Assembly: GCA_013334925.1 (NCBI GenBank)
Contig: JAAXWP010000012.1
Coordinates: forward strand, 1 to 48,248
Source of the DNA: Chlorobiaceae bacterium
Lineage (GTDB): Bacteria; Bacteroidota; Chlorobiia; Chlorobiales; Chlorobiaceae
Direction: 5' to 3'
DNA: 48,248 bases
A program made the translations under genes and the position numbers. Positions within the stretch are counted from its first letter, which is position 1. Every line of letters starts with the position of its first letter. A model generated the notes under the pieces. It saw only the letters and a list, made by a program, of their open reading frames with translations. It ran no database searches and was not told where the DNA came from. This document shows positions 24,835-33,952 of this stretch, piece by piece.

Positions 24835-25352
24835 GCTCCCGGCGAAAAGAAAAGCCTGTAGCATCCTGTGGCCGCCAATGCCAGGCAAGTGTTATCCTGG
24901 GAATGAGGTCCTCTCAGAAGTGATTCACAGCCCTGCGTGTGTCTTCTGTTGATAATGTGTTTTATTGAAATGGGATAAAGTTATTGGTGTGCTGCGATTC
25001 ACCCGGTATGACAGAGCCTTTTTTTCAATCTTTCCGGTTCAGTTGATGCCCGGTGTTGACGGGCATCAGGGTTACAAACAGTAATTACGCTTATGGCTGT
25101 AGTCGCTAAAAGCAACTCCTTCGTAAAACAAAGAAGAAATCTGTTTGGAAATGTTGAAAACTCCGGAAATGACGGGTTTTTTTCATAACAGGCTTAATGA
25201 AATTACGGGTACAGCCAGATTTTACCAGTGTTTGCAGGCATATATAAGTTGTTGTAAATAGAGTATATAGAGCTTCACCATATTTGCGGGAGCGCCTGAA
25301 ATCGCCCGTCCTGCAAGCCTTTCCGGGATTTTACGGGGTAATGTTGATGGAA

Positions 25353-25371
25353 TGTGGATAACTTGTGGATG
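25353..25371 (-). promoter_or_regulatory. DnaA-box-like pair
   Basis: On the minus strand TTATCCACA (25353-25361) is a perfect DnaA box and CATCCACAA (25363-25371) shares its ATCCACA core. Only two sites are seen, with no dnaA or origin genes near, so chance or a DnaA-regulated promoter are both possible. Confidence 0.3.
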
Positions 25372-25499
25372 ATGTGCGGAAAGTTCGGCTGATACCGTCG
25401 GAATTCGGCTTTAGCGGTGAAATAGGAGAAAAGTGATATATTTGGCGGGTTAATAACAGAACACGGTTTTTTCTCGAACAGATTATTTTTCTGTACTCC

Positions 25500-26015
25500 A
25501 TGATTGTCCTTTCTCCTGAAGAGCTGAAAACGAGAGCCTCGAAGATCAGGCTGGTCCTTTCCGACAATGACGGCGTCTTTACGGACAACGGTGTTTACTA
25601 TTCAGAACGGGGAGAGGAGTTCAAACGTTTTTCCATCCGTGACGGTATGGGAGTCGAGCGGTTGCGTGCTCATGGCATCGAGACGGGCATCATGACGGGG
25701 GAAACTTCGCCAAGCCTGGTCAGGAGAGCCCAGAAACTCCATATCGAATGGTTGTACCTCGGGGTAAGCGACAAGCGCTCACGACTCGAAGATGTCCTTC
25801 ATGATACCGGGTTTCAGTTGTCGGAGATAGCCTATATCGGGGACGATGTCAATGATGTCGGCATTATGTCTGCGATCTCGGCAGAGGGGCTTGCAGCTTG
25901 TCCCGGTGATGGCATGCATTTCGTCGAACCCTATATTCACTACAGATGCGCCGCACCTGGCGGACATGGTGCCTTCAGGGATTATGCCGAGTGGCTGATT
26001 GCGCTCAGGGCATAA
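25500..26015 (+). CDS. KdsC-like HAD phosphatase
   Basis: A 171-aa C0-type HAD phosphatase, cap-less and probably tetrameric, like KDO-8-phosphate phosphatase. The catalytic loop is LVLSDNDGVFTDN (nucleophile Asp22, acid Asp24); later motifs are GIMTGETS, the Lys in LGVSDKRSRLEDVL and GDDVND. It sits 88 bp before a NeuB-like synthase, so it may dephosphorylate a 9-phosphate nonulosonate or KDO-8-phosphate. The pair suggests lipopolysaccharide or surface-glycan sugar synthesis. ATG 25500 follows an AT-rich promoter-like stretch. Confidence 0.85.
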   Translation: MIVLSPEELKTRASKIRLVLSDNDGVFTDNGVYYSERGEEFKRFSIRDGMGVERLRAHGIETGIMTGETSPSLVRRAQKLHIEWLYLGVSDKRSRLEDVLHDTGFQLSEIAYIGDDVNDVGIMSAISAEGLAACPGDGMHFVEPYIHYRCAAPGGHGAFRDYAEWLIALRA

Positions 26016-26103
26016 GCTCTCCCTGAAACGGAATAAAATTGTATAATCCAGCATTTCTCAACCGAATGCGCCGCCCTCGACAGAGCAGCGGCATGTTCCC
26101 TTC

Positions 26104-26988
26104 ATGTATCAGCTACCTATGGCAGAAGTAAGGCTTGGAAACTTTGTTGCCGGTGATGGCCAACCGGTTTATGTCATTGCGGAGATCGGCATCAATCACA
26201 ATGGTTCTCTTGAAATAGCGAAAAAACTTATTGAAGGTGCTGCACAGGCCGGATGCGATGCAGTCAAGTTCCAGAAACGCACTCCGGAACTCTGTGTCCC
26301 CATGGACCAGCGTTCGATCGAGCGTGACACCCCCTGGGGGCGCATGACCTATATGGACTATCGATACAAGGTGGAGTTCGGTTTCGACGAGTATTCGGAG
26401 ATTGACGAATTCTGCCGTGAAAAGGGGATCGCCTGGTTTGCCTCATGCTGGGACGAGGAGGCCGTTGATTTCATGGAGCAGTTCAACCCGCCATGCTACA
26501 AGGCAGCTTCGGCATCGCTGACCGATCTGACGCTTCTGAAGAAAACCAAAGACACCGGCCGTCCGCTGATCATCTCGACCGGCATGTCAACGATGGAGGA
26601 GATCGATGCTGCCGTTTCTGCACTTGGCAGGGATAATCTCATGCTCGCCCATACCAACTCGACCTATCCGTGCCCGGTCGAAGAGTTGAACCTCAGGATG
26701 ATCAATACGCTGAAAGCGCTTTACCCTGAAGTACCGATCGGTTATTCAGGCCACGAAGTTGGTCTGGCCACTACCTGGGCAGCGGTCGCCCTCGGCGCGG
26801 TGTTTGTCGAGCGTCATGTGACCCTGGATCGTGCAATGTGGGGGTCCGATCAGGCGGCTTCAGTCGAGATCTCGGGCATGTCCAGGCTGGTGTCCAACAT
26901 CCGCGATATCGAAAAGGCCCTTGGCGATGGCGTCAAGCGTGTCTATGAAGGCGAAGCCGCTGCAAGGAAGAAACTCCGCAGGGTGTAA
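26104..26988 (+). CDS. NeuB-like nonulosonate synthase, no SAF domain
   Basis: This enzyme condenses PEP with a mannosamine- or related hexosamine-type sugar to form a nonulosonic acid. NeuB barrel motifs are visible: VIAEIGINHNGSLEIAK, DAVKFQKRTPEL, the STGMST strand, YPCPVEELNL and VERHVTLDRAMWGSDQAAS. At 294 aa it ends shortly after the barrel and lacks the C-terminal antifreeze-like (SAF) domain of usual ~345-aa NeuB. That may alter substrate range; this is family-level knowledge. Start may instead be ATG 26119. The adjacent KdsC-like gene fits the same pathway. Confidence 0.87.
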   Translation: MYQLPMAEVRLGNFVAGDGQPVYVIAEIGINHNGSLEIAKKLIEGAAQAGCDAVKFQKRTPELCVPMDQRSIERDTPWGRMTYMDYRYKVEFGFDEYSEIDEFCREKGIAWFASCWDEEAVDFMEQFNPPCYKAASASLTDLTLLKKTKDTGRPLIISTGMSTMEEIDAAVSALGRDNLMLAHTNSTYPCPVEELNLRMINTLKALYPEVPIGYSGHEVGLATTWAAVALGAVFVERHVTLDRAMWGSDQAASVEISGMSRLVSNIRDIEKALGDGVKRVYEGEAAARKKLRRV

Positions 26989-27041
26989 GGGCAGAGCTGC
27001 TTTTCTGCACAGACCGGTATCTTGGTCCTGCATTTTCGACC

Positions 27042-27095
27042 CATATGACTCATGTGACTTATAGGACCTATAGGTCTTATGGGTCGTATGGGTTT
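27042..27095 (+). repeat. 9-bp degenerate tandem repeat
   Basis: Six units of about 9 bp (CATATGACT, CATGTGACT, TATAGGACC, TATAGGTCT, TATGGGTCG, TATGGGTTT) run end to end and include the perfect 12-bp palindrome GACCTATAGGTC (27065-27076). It lies in the neuB-htpG spacer; a frame across it reads Tyr-Arg/Gly-Ser/Thr triplets but is not taken as a gene. Confidence 0.6.
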
Positions 27096-27239
27096 TATGT
27101 AGTTATGAATCAATGGCTGACATCCGCTGGCTTCCTCTTGCGTTATTTGCTTTCCTCACGTAAATTTACCCCAAAATTAGCAGACGCGCCTCTGTTTTCG
27201 GGCATGTTCGCCCGGCGCATTCCTGAAAATGCATAAACC

Positions 27240-29132
27240 ATGACAGCAATGAGCGACAAAACCTCTCCGGCAGTGAAAGAGTTTGAGTACAAGGCAGAGA
27301 TGAAACAGCTTCTCGACCTGATTGTTCATTCACTGTACACCCATCCCGAAATTTTTCTTCGCGAGCTGATTTCCAATGCTTCAGATGCACTGAGCAAGGT
27401 ACGTTTCCGGTTGCTTTCGTCAGAAGAGGGCATCGATCGTGAAGGTGACCTGAAGATTACCATCACCGTCGATCCTGAAACCCGGAGTTTCGTGATCGAA
27501 GATACCGGTATCGGTATGACCGAGGAGGAGCTCATCGCCAATCTCGGTACGGTTGCCAGGTCGGGCACGCTTGGCTTCATGGAGGCCCTGAAAGAACAGC
27601 AGAAGGGAGACGGGATCGATGCGAACCTCATCGGGCAGTTCGGTGTCGGCTTCTACTCGGTTTTCATGGTGACTGATGAGGTGAGCGTAGAGACCAGGAG
27701 CGCCGAAACCGGTTCGGAAGGGCGCCGGTGGCGCTCGAACGGACAGGGGACCTATACAATCGAACCTGCGGAGCTTGTTGGACGGGGCACGCGCATCTCC
27801 TTTACGCTCAAGGAGGAGTACAAGGAGTTTGCCGAAGAGTACAGGCTCGAGCAGATCATCAAAAAGTATTCGAACTTCGTCGACTTCCCGATTTTCCTCG
27901 GAAGTCGCCAGGTCAACAGCGTCACCGCACTCTGGCAGCGTTCGAAGAGCGACCTGAAAGAGGAAGAGGTAAACGAGTTCTACAAGTTCATCTCGAACGA
28001 CTTCAAGGAGCCTCTGGATTACCTGCACCTGTCCCTTGAGGGAGCGGTGAGCTTCAAGGCACTGCTGTTCATCCCTTCCGAAGCCCCGATGGAGCTGCTT
28101 TACCAGCAGGGTGCACTCGAGAAGCACGGTCCTCAGCTCTATGTCAAAAAAGTGCTCATTCAGCACGAGTGCCGTGACCTTCTGCCCGAATATCTCCGTT
28201 TCGTTTCGGGTGTGGTCGATACCGAAGACCTTTCGTTGAACGTCTCGCGCGAGATGGTGCAGTCCAGCCCGGTCATGTCGAAGATCCGCCAGATTCTCAC
28301 CGGAAAGATTCTCGGCTGGTTCGACACCCTTGCCAAAGAGCAGCCGGAGAAGTTCCGCCAGTTCTACAAGGCGTTCGGCCCGATCATCAAGATCGGTCTG
28401 AACACCGATTTCACCAATCGTGACAAGCTGATCGACCTGCTCCGCTTCGAGACGACCAAAACCGCAGAGGGGGAGTTTGTCACGTTGAAGCAGTATGTCG
28501 AGCGGATGGCTGAAGGCCAGACGGAGATCTACTATCATGCCGGGGCGAACCGCGCTCAGATGCTGGCTCACCCGAACCTCGAGTACTTCAGGAAGAAGGA
28601 GCTCGAGGTGCTGCTGCTCTCCGATCCGGTGGATGTATTTGTCATTCCCTCGATTTTCGAATACGACAAGAAGCCGCTCAAGTCGATCGAAAAGGCTGAC
28701 ATCGATACGACCGGTACGATCGAGTCGGAAGGTGAGCGCCTCGGGGCCGAGGTGACGGAGGGGGTTATCTCACTGTTCAGGGAGGTTCTTGGCGATCGCG
28801 TGGCCGATGTGGTCGAATCGAAGCGTCTGGTCAGTTCGCCCGTGACTCTCGTCAGCGGCAAGGATGCCATGGACAGCCAGTTCGAGAAGGTCATGAAGAT
28901 GATGCAGCAGGATATGCCTGCATCGAAGAAGATTCTTGAAGTGAACACCTCGCATCCGATCATTCGCAATCTCGCCGGTAAGCATGCCGTGGGTCTCAAG
29001 GACGATTCGGTCGTGCGTGCAGCCGTGCTTCAGCTGTATGAAGGTGCGCTGCTGCTCGAAGGTGATCTGGAAAGCGTCACCGAGTATGTGGCCAGGATGA
29101 ACGAGCTCGTTGAAGCGGCGACCAGGGGGTGA
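27240..29132 (+). CDS. htpG: Molecular chaperone HtpG (Hsp90)
   Basis: A 630-aa cytosolic dimeric ATP-dependent chaperone. The GHKL ATPase domain (about 1-230) has [33 protein letters not shown] and the G-rich lid [12 protein letters not shown]. The middle domain carries the conserved [10 protein letters not shown] arginine loop, and the C-terminal dimerisation domain is present, so the protein is full length. No ribosome site is clear before ATG 27240; ATG 27249 is an alternative. No CIRCE-like inverted repeat is visible upstream. Confidence 0.97.
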   Translation: MTAMSDKTSPAVKEFEYKAEMKQLLDLIVHSLYTHPEIFLRELISNASDALSKVRFRLLSSEEGIDREGDLKITITVDPETRSFVIEDTGIGMTEEELIANLGTVARSGTLGFMEALKEQQKGDGIDANLIGQFGVGFYSVFMVTDEVSVETRSAETGSEGRRWRSNGQGTYTIEPAELVGRGTRISFTLKEEYKEFAEEYRLEQIIKKYSNFVDFPIFLGSRQVNSVTALWQRSKSDLKEEEVNEFYKFISNDFKEPLDYLHLSLEGAVSFKALLFIPSEAPMELLYQQGALEKHGPQLYVKKVLIQHECRDLLPEYLRFVSGVVDTEDLSLNVSREMVQSSPVMSKIRQILTGKILGWFDTLAKEQPEKFRQFYKAFGPIIKIGLNTDFTNRDKLIDLLRFETTKTAEGEFVTLKQYVERMAEGQTEIYYHAGANRAQMLAHPNLEYFRKKELEVLLLSDPVDVFVIPSIFEYDKKPLKSIEKADIDTTGTIESEGERLGAEVTEGVISLFREVLGDRVADVVESKRLVSSPVTLVSGKDAMDSQFEKVMKMMQQDMPASKKILEVNTSHPIIRNLAGKHAVGLKDDSVVRAAVLQLYEGALLLEGDLESVTEYVARMNELVEAATRG

Positions 29133-29190
29133 AGAGAATGATGAATGATGAATGAGGGGGGACAAGTGACAAGAAAAGAATGATCTGTAG

Positions 29191-29210
29191 GGGCACGGCG
29201 TGCCGTGCCC
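29191..29210. repeat. REP-like palindrome copy 1
   Basis: GGGCACGGC and GCCGTGCCC form a 9-bp stem around GT. Identical copies are at 35998-36017 and 36495-36514. Each is next to a run of GTGACRR-like words. Confidence 0.75.
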
Positions 29211-29273
29211 TGCTTTGTCCTGTGTTCCGATGCCCATGGTGTTCTTGTTTATGGGATCAATCAAATCAAATGC

Positions 29274-30149
29274 ATGAACCAGTTAACTGATATCGACATC
29301 CAGCGGATCGCCGGGTTCCAGAAGAACGAAATCACCGAGCACCACATTTATGACAACCTGTCGAAACGAGTGAGCGGTGTCAGGAATCGCCGAATTCTGA
29401 CCCAGATCGCTTCCGACGAACTGAGGCACTATGAGGTCTGGAAGAGGTTCACGGGCAGGGATGTGGCTCCGAACCGTTTCAGGATCTGGTTTTATTCGAT
29501 GATCAGCATCCTTTTCGGTTTCACTTTCGGCATCAAGCTGATGGAATCGGGCGAAATGAAAGCGCAGGATATATACATGCGAATGGAGGGGGCGACCTCT
29601 GAAGTGAACTCGATCATTCGTGATGAAGAGGAGCATGAGCAGGCGCTGATCACGCTTCTCGACGAGGAGCGACTCCAGTATACCGGCTCGATCGTGCTTG
29701 GTCTGAACGACGCGCTTGTCGAATTGACCGGTGCCCTGGCAGGTTTGACCTTCGCGTTGCAGAACACTTCAGTCGTTGTGGTGACCGCTTCGATTACGGG
29801 TTTTGCGGCGGCGCTTTCGATGGCGGCATCCGAGTATCTGTCCACCAAATCTGAGTCAGGCACGAGAAATCCGGTCAAGGCTTCGATCTATACGGGTATT
29901 GCTTACATTTTCGCCGTGACGGTGCTCATTCTGCCTTACCTGATTTTCCAGAACCTCTATCTCTGTCTCGGTCTGGCATTTGCCGGAGCTATGGCCATCA
30001 TCGCTCTGTTCAACTTTTACATATCGGTCGCTCAGGGTGTACCGTTCCGAAGCCGTTTTCTGGAGATGGCAGGCCTGATTCTCGTGGTGGCAGGCATCAG
30101 CTTTGCTGCCGGCCTGGGTATTCGTATGGTGTTCGGTATCGAGGTGTAA
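29274..30149 (+). CDS. MbfA-like ferritin/VIT1 membrane protein
   Basis: A 291-aa two-domain protein. The N-terminal half (about 1-130) is a rubrerythrin/ferritin-like helical domain with diiron-type ligands: [22 protein letters not shown] and [10 protein letters not shown]. The C-terminal half (about 140-291) is a VIT1/CCC1-type membrane domain with [18 protein letters not shown] and [12 protein letters not shown], about four to five helices. This layout matches MbfA, which exports iron and aids peroxide tolerance in other bacteria. ATG 29274 was chosen because the Met starts the domain; upstream frame is not conserved-looking. It may guard Fe-S enzymes from free iron. Confidence 0.88.
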   Translation: MNQLTDIDIQRIAGFQKNEITEHHIYDNLSKRVSGVRNRRILTQIASDELRHYEVWKRFTGRDVAPNRFRIWFYSMISILFGFTFGIKLMESGEMKAQDIYMRMEGATSEVNSIIRDEEEHEQALITLLDEERLQYTGSIVLGLNDALVELTGALAGLTFALQNTSVVVVTASITGFAAALSMAASEYLSTKSESGTRNPVKASIYTGIAYIFAVTVLILPYLIFQNLYLCLGLAFAGAMAIIALFNFYISVAQGVPFRSRFLEMAGLILVVAGISFAAGLGIRMVFGIEV

Positions 30150-30152
30150 CGT

Positions 30153-31706
30153 TCATGACGTGAGTTTCTCGAGCAGCTTATCAATCTCGACAGGGCCCTG
30201 AGTATCGACCTCGATGATCAGGGCTTTTTCGTTTTTATCAGGAGGCTGGAGTGCATTCAGTTGCTTTTCCAGGACTTCGAGGTTGGCTTCAGATGGATCT
30301 GCACCCGAGGCGAGTCGATCGAACACCCTTTTCCTGAGAATTTCGACTGGCGCCATCAGACTCAGGGTACAGCATTGGAATCCGAGTCTGGCGGCGAGCT
30401 CGATGAATGGATGCCGCTGGCTTTTTCGGAGAAACGTCGCATCGACGATCACGGGCCATCCGCCTTCGAGAGCCGCCTCAGTCGCGTCGAGAAGTGCCTG
30501 GTAGGTGCGTTCTGATGCCTCCCGGGTGTAGATGTCGATACCGGAAGGACGACTGCTCTCAAGCGGTGGTATGCCGAATAGCCGTTTTCGTTCGATGTCC
30601 GATCGCAGGTGTGCAAAGCCGCCGATTCGGGTGAGCTCCGATGCCAGAAATGACTTGCCGGTGCCTGATACGCCGTGCATGAGCACCAGCTGCGGCGGGT
30701 TCGGACGAACGTAACCGAGGGCGAGAGAGAGGTATGAGCGGTGCTCTTCAAGTACCTTTTCCCTTTGATCGGGATCAGTCTCCTGGGTGAGCCTTATAGC
30801 CGTTACTTTTGCCCTGACCATGGCGCGGTAGGTGCAGTAAAGCCGGAGCAGACGAAGGCTGGCATAGTCGCCTGTCTCGGTGAGGTAGCCATTCAGGAAA
30901 CGCCAGGCCAGGTCTTCCCGTTTTGCATGTTGCAGGTCCATGAAGAGGAATGCCGCATCGCTGATGACGTCGATGACACTCAGGTTCGGGTTGAATTCGA
31001 TACAATCGAAAATCGTGACCCGGTTTTTCCAGATCACCATGTTGCCCGTATGCAGGTCACCGTGGCACTCCCTGACGAATCCGTTCTCTTTGCGACTTCG
31101 AAGCACCGGTTCGAGACGCCGATGTTCAGCGAGCGTCCAGGTCCGGATCTCCTGTATCGCTATCGATTCCTCAGGGGTATGTATGATTTCGGCAGTAAGG
31201 TCGAGATTCTCGAGCATGGGCACCAGCAGGACTTCAGGGCTGCCGTAAGGGGTCGACAAGGCAGTAGACCGGGCTGACCGGTGGAACCCGGCAAGAATGG
31301 TGGCGATTTCGCTGATCCTTTCTTCTGGAAGGGCACTGGCCGCGAGCAGTCTGTCGAGTTCCAGGGCTCGGTCAAACTGTACCATCCTGATGACATAATC
31401 TGCCGCCGGGCCAGATCCTCCAACGATGTAACGGTCTCCGGATACCGTGACCGGAAGTACGTCCAGATACAGGTCCGGGCAAAGCCGCCGGTTGAGCTTC
31501 AGCTCTTCCAGGCAACAGTGATGTCGTCGTTCGAGTGTCGAAAAATCCAGAAATCCGAGGTCGACCGGTTTTTTAAGCTTGTAGGCGTACTGCCCGGTCA
31601 GGAAGATCCAGGAAATATGGGTCTCCACTACCCTGATGCCGTCGATCGGTATTGCATGATCCGGATAGGCTTCGGGGTGGCGAAGGGCTTCGGCTACATG
31701 GTCCAT
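30153..31706 (-). CDS. Fused APH-like kinase and P-loop kinase
   Basis: A 517-aa two-domain protein. The N-terminal part (about 1-330) resembles aminoglycoside phosphotransferases: FLTGQYAYKLKKPVDLGFLD as the ATP-site lysine region and HGDLHTGNMV with IFDCIEFNP as the catalytic HxDxxxxN and Asp. The C-terminal part (about 345-517) is a small-molecule kinase-like P-loop domain with HGVSGTGKSFLA. Fusions of this type are widespread and lack a known substrate, so antibiotic resistance should not be assumed. It converges on the MbfA-like gene 3 bp away. Confidence 0.87.
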   Translation of the reverse strand: MDHVAEALRHPEAYPDHAIPIDGIRVVETHISWIFLTGQYAYKLKKPVDLGFLDFSTLERRHHCCLEELKLNRRLCPDLYLDVLPVTVSGDRYIVGGSGPAADYVIRMVQFDRALELDRLLAASALPEERISEIATILAGFHRSARSTALSTPYGSPEVLLVPMLENLDLTAEIIHTPEESIAIQEIRTWTLAEHRRLEPVLRSRKENGFVRECHGDLHTGNMVIWKNRVTIFDCIEFNPNLSVIDVISDAAFLFMDLQHAKREDLAWRFLNGYLTETGDYASLRLLRLYCTYRAMVRAKVTAIRLTQETDPDQREKVLEEHRSYLSLALGYVRPNPPQLVLMHGVSGTGKSFLASELTRIGGFAHLRSDIERKRLFGIPPLESSRPSGIDIYTREASERTYQALLDATEAALEGGWPVIVDATFLRKSQRHPFIELAARLGFQCCTLSLMAPVEILRKRVFDRLASGADPSEANLEVLEKQLNALQPPDKNEKALIIEVDTQGPVEIDKLLEKLTS

Positions 31707-31877
31707 GGAGAGTAGACAGGTTGATGATCTTCCTTCATTCTAAGCCAAAAAAAGGATTTCGCCCAAACTCTTCGTCAAGGTCATATGACTAAAAAGTTTC
31801 GGGAAAAATTATAAATTGCAAGCTTGTGACCAGCCTCATCTTACAGCCAGAACATATCAGTAACAAGAGCAGCATCA

Positions 31878-32312
31878 ATGATACAGCTTTCTAAAATTCT
31901 TTGTCCGACTGACTATTCCGATACCTCCGACAAGGCAGTTCGTTATGCGATAGAGTTCGCCCGTCGTGTGAATGCCCATGTGCGTTTCCTGCATATACAG
32001 GAACCTGAACTCAGTATCGTTCGAAAAACCGAAGAGGAAAATCCGCTTTCCGAGAGCTTTACGAAGATGCTTATGGCCGAGAAAAAGAAAGGACTGATGG
32101 CTGATGTCAAGGTTGTCAGTGGTGTGCCTACCGACACGATCATCAAGCACGCCCATGAGTGGTTCGCCGATCTGATCATCATGGGATCCCATGGCCGTAC
32201 CGGTCTGATGCGGCTCATGATGGGCAGTGTGGCTGAAGCGGTGTTTCGTTCCGCTGCCATTCCTGTGCTGCTCGTCAAGCAGGATGCGGTCGACAAGGCA
32301 ATTCCTGGCTGA
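31878..32312 (+). CDS. Universal stress protein, UspA family
   Basis: A 144-aa cytosolic UspA-type protein, probably dimeric. It opens with the beta strand KILCPTDYSDTSDKAV and keeps the ATP-binding G-2x-G-9x-G(S/T) motif in MGSHGRTGLMRLMMGSVAE, followed by the last strand IPVLLVK. It therefore belongs to the ATP-binding type. It is 48 bp before class I fumarase and could share its transcript. Confidence 0.93.
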   Translation: MIQLSKILCPTDYSDTSDKAVRYAIEFARRVNAHVRFLHIQEPELSIVRKTEEENPLSESFTKMLMAEKKKGLMADVKVVSGVPTDTIIKHAHEWFADLIIMGSHGRTGLMRLMMGSVAEAVFRSAAIPVLLVKQDAVDKAIPG

Positions 32313-32360
32313 AGCCGGCAACTGTTTTCAAATACTCCAACATCTTTATCCGTCGAGCTC

Positions 32361-33887
32361 ATGAAAAACTTCAGGGATTCAATGGTCTCATTGATCACAG
32401 AGACTTCATCGAACCTTCCGAGCGACGTCCGTCGGGCGATTGCAGCGGCAATTGAACGGGAGGCGCCGGATACCCGTGCCGACCTTGCCATGTCGACCAT
32501 CTCGGTGAACATTGACATGGCGGTGGATTGCACCTCGCCGGTTTGCCAGGACACCGGTATGCCCACCTTTTTCGTGCATACGCCGAAAGGTGCCGACCAG
32601 CTGTTCATCAAAAAGGAGATCGAGGCGGCTATCGCCGAAGCGACCAGGCAGGGCAAGCTTCGCCCGAACGCCGTTGATTCGCTGACGGGCAAGAACTCCG
32701 GAAACAATCTCGGCGAACACATGCCCTCGATCCATTTCGAACCCTGGGACAAGGATGCTATCGAAGTGAAGCTCATTCTCAAGGGGGGAGGCTGCGAGAA
32801 CAAGAATATCCAGTACTCGCTGCCGATGGAGGTGCCCGGTCTTGGACGCGCAGCCCGTGATATCGACGGTGTCAGAAAATGCATTCTGCATGCGGTATAC
32901 CAGGCTCAGGGCCAGGGGTGCAGCCCCGGTTTCATCGGCGTCGGTATCGGTGGTGACCGTACCAGTGGATACGAGCTTGCCAAGAAGCAGCTTCTTCGCA
33001 GCGTCGACGATACAAACAGTGATTCTGAACTCGCCGCTCTCGAACAGGAGATCATGGAGAAGAGCAACAGGCTGAATATCGGCCCCATGGGCTTCGCCGG
33101 CAGCACGACCCTGCTCGGCTGCAAGATCGGCAAGTCGCATCGCGTTCCTGCGAGCTTCTACGTTTCGGTCGCCTACAACTGCTGGGCCTATCGCCGTCTC
33201 GGCGTGATGATCGACATGGAAGATGGTTCGATCAAGAGCTGGCAGTATCGTGAAGCCGACGAGATCAAACGTATGGCCAAAGGTGCAGGGATTCCGCTGA
33301 CTGGTCGCGAGGTGGTGCTTCAGGCTCCGGTGAGCGAAGAGGAGGTCAGGAAGCTCAAGGTTGGCGATATCGTCATCATTAATGGCGAGATGCACACCGG
33401 GCGTGACGCGTTCCATCACTACGTCATGCATCATGACCTGCCCGCCGACCTCGACACGAAGGGCGGTATCATCTACCATTGCGGTCCGGTCGTGGTGAAG
33501 AACGATGCAGGGGAGTATACGATCACTTCCGCAGGTCCTACGACATCCATTCGTGAAGAGCCCTACCAGGCTGACGTGATCAAAAAGCTCGGCCTCCGGG
33601 TTGTCATCGGCAAGGGCGGCATGGGTCCGAAGACCCTTGCGGGGCTGAAAGAGCACGGAGCTGTCTACCTCAACGGCATTGGCGGCGCCGCTGTCTATTA
33701 CGCCCGCTGCATCAAAAAGGTCACCGGTGTTCACTTCCTCGAGGAGATGGGCGTGCCGGAAGCCATGTGGCATCTGCAGGTGGAGTCCTTCCCGGCGATC
33801 GTCACCATGGATGCAAACGGCAACAGCCTTCACCAGCAGGTCGACGAGGAGTCGTTCGAAGCGCTTAAAAGCGAAGGTGGCCGTTGA
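32361..33887 (+). CDS. Fumarate hydratase, class I (Fe-S)
   Basis: A 508-aa single-chain class I fumarase interconverting fumarate and malate with a 4Fe-4S cluster. The cysteine ligands are in DCTSPVCQDTG, LKGGGCENKN and GQGCSPGFIGVGIGG. The C-terminal beta-like domain carries GEMHTGRDAFHHY and GPTTSIREEPYQ with the metal/substrate loop GKGGMGPKTLAGL. It is followed after 65 bp by a PycB-type gene, so malate/oxaloacetate chemistry is grouped. FumC (23079) is a second fumarase. Fe-S fumarases are oxygen-sensitive, suiting an anaerobe. Confidence 0.94.
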   Translation: MKNFRDSMVSLITETSSNLPSDVRRAIAAAIEREAPDTRADLAMSTISVNIDMAVDCTSPVCQDTGMPTFFVHTPKGADQLFIKKEIEAAIAEATRQGKLRPNAVDSLTGKNSGNNLGEHMPSIHFEPWDKDAIEVKLILKGGGCENKNIQYSLPMEVPGLGRAARDIDGVRKCILHAVYQAQGQGCSPGFIGVGIGGDRTSGYELAKKQLLRSVDDTNSDSELAALEQEIMEKSNRLNIGPMGFAGSTTLLGCKIGKSHRVPASFYVSVAYNCWAYRRLGVMIDMEDGSIKSWQYREADEIKRMAKGAGIPLTGREVVLQAPVSEEEVRKLKVGDIVIINGEMHTGRDAFHHYVMHHDLPADLDTKGGIIYHCGPVVVKNDAGEYTITSAGPTTSIREEPYQADVIKKLGLRVVIGKGGMGPKTLAGLKEHGAVYLNGIGGAAVYYARCIKKVTGVHFLEEMGVPEAMWHLQVESFPAIVTMDANGNSLHQQVDEESFEALKSEGGR

Positions 33888-33952
33888 TCCTTTATGAGAT
33901 TGTTTTTTGAGAGTATCACCAATTGCGCAAGCATAACCAACGTGTAATCCAT

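Larger units (their letters stand above)
24480..25499. other. 1-kb intergenic region with repeats, no gene
   Basis: A family-2 repeat fills 24552-24834. Beyond it, 24835-25499 has no supported gene. An 8-bp hairpin GATGCCCG/CGGGCATC (25045-25067) and a DnaA-box match TGTGGATAA (25353-25361), followed by the related TTGTGGATG (25363-25371), are the only features noticed. Confidence 0.5.

Noticed and set aside
30153-31706. Antibiotic-resistance aminoglycoside phosphotransferase
   Set aside because: Only the fold and HGDLHTGN motif are shared; the fusion with a P-loop kinase belongs to a widespread family of unknown substrate.
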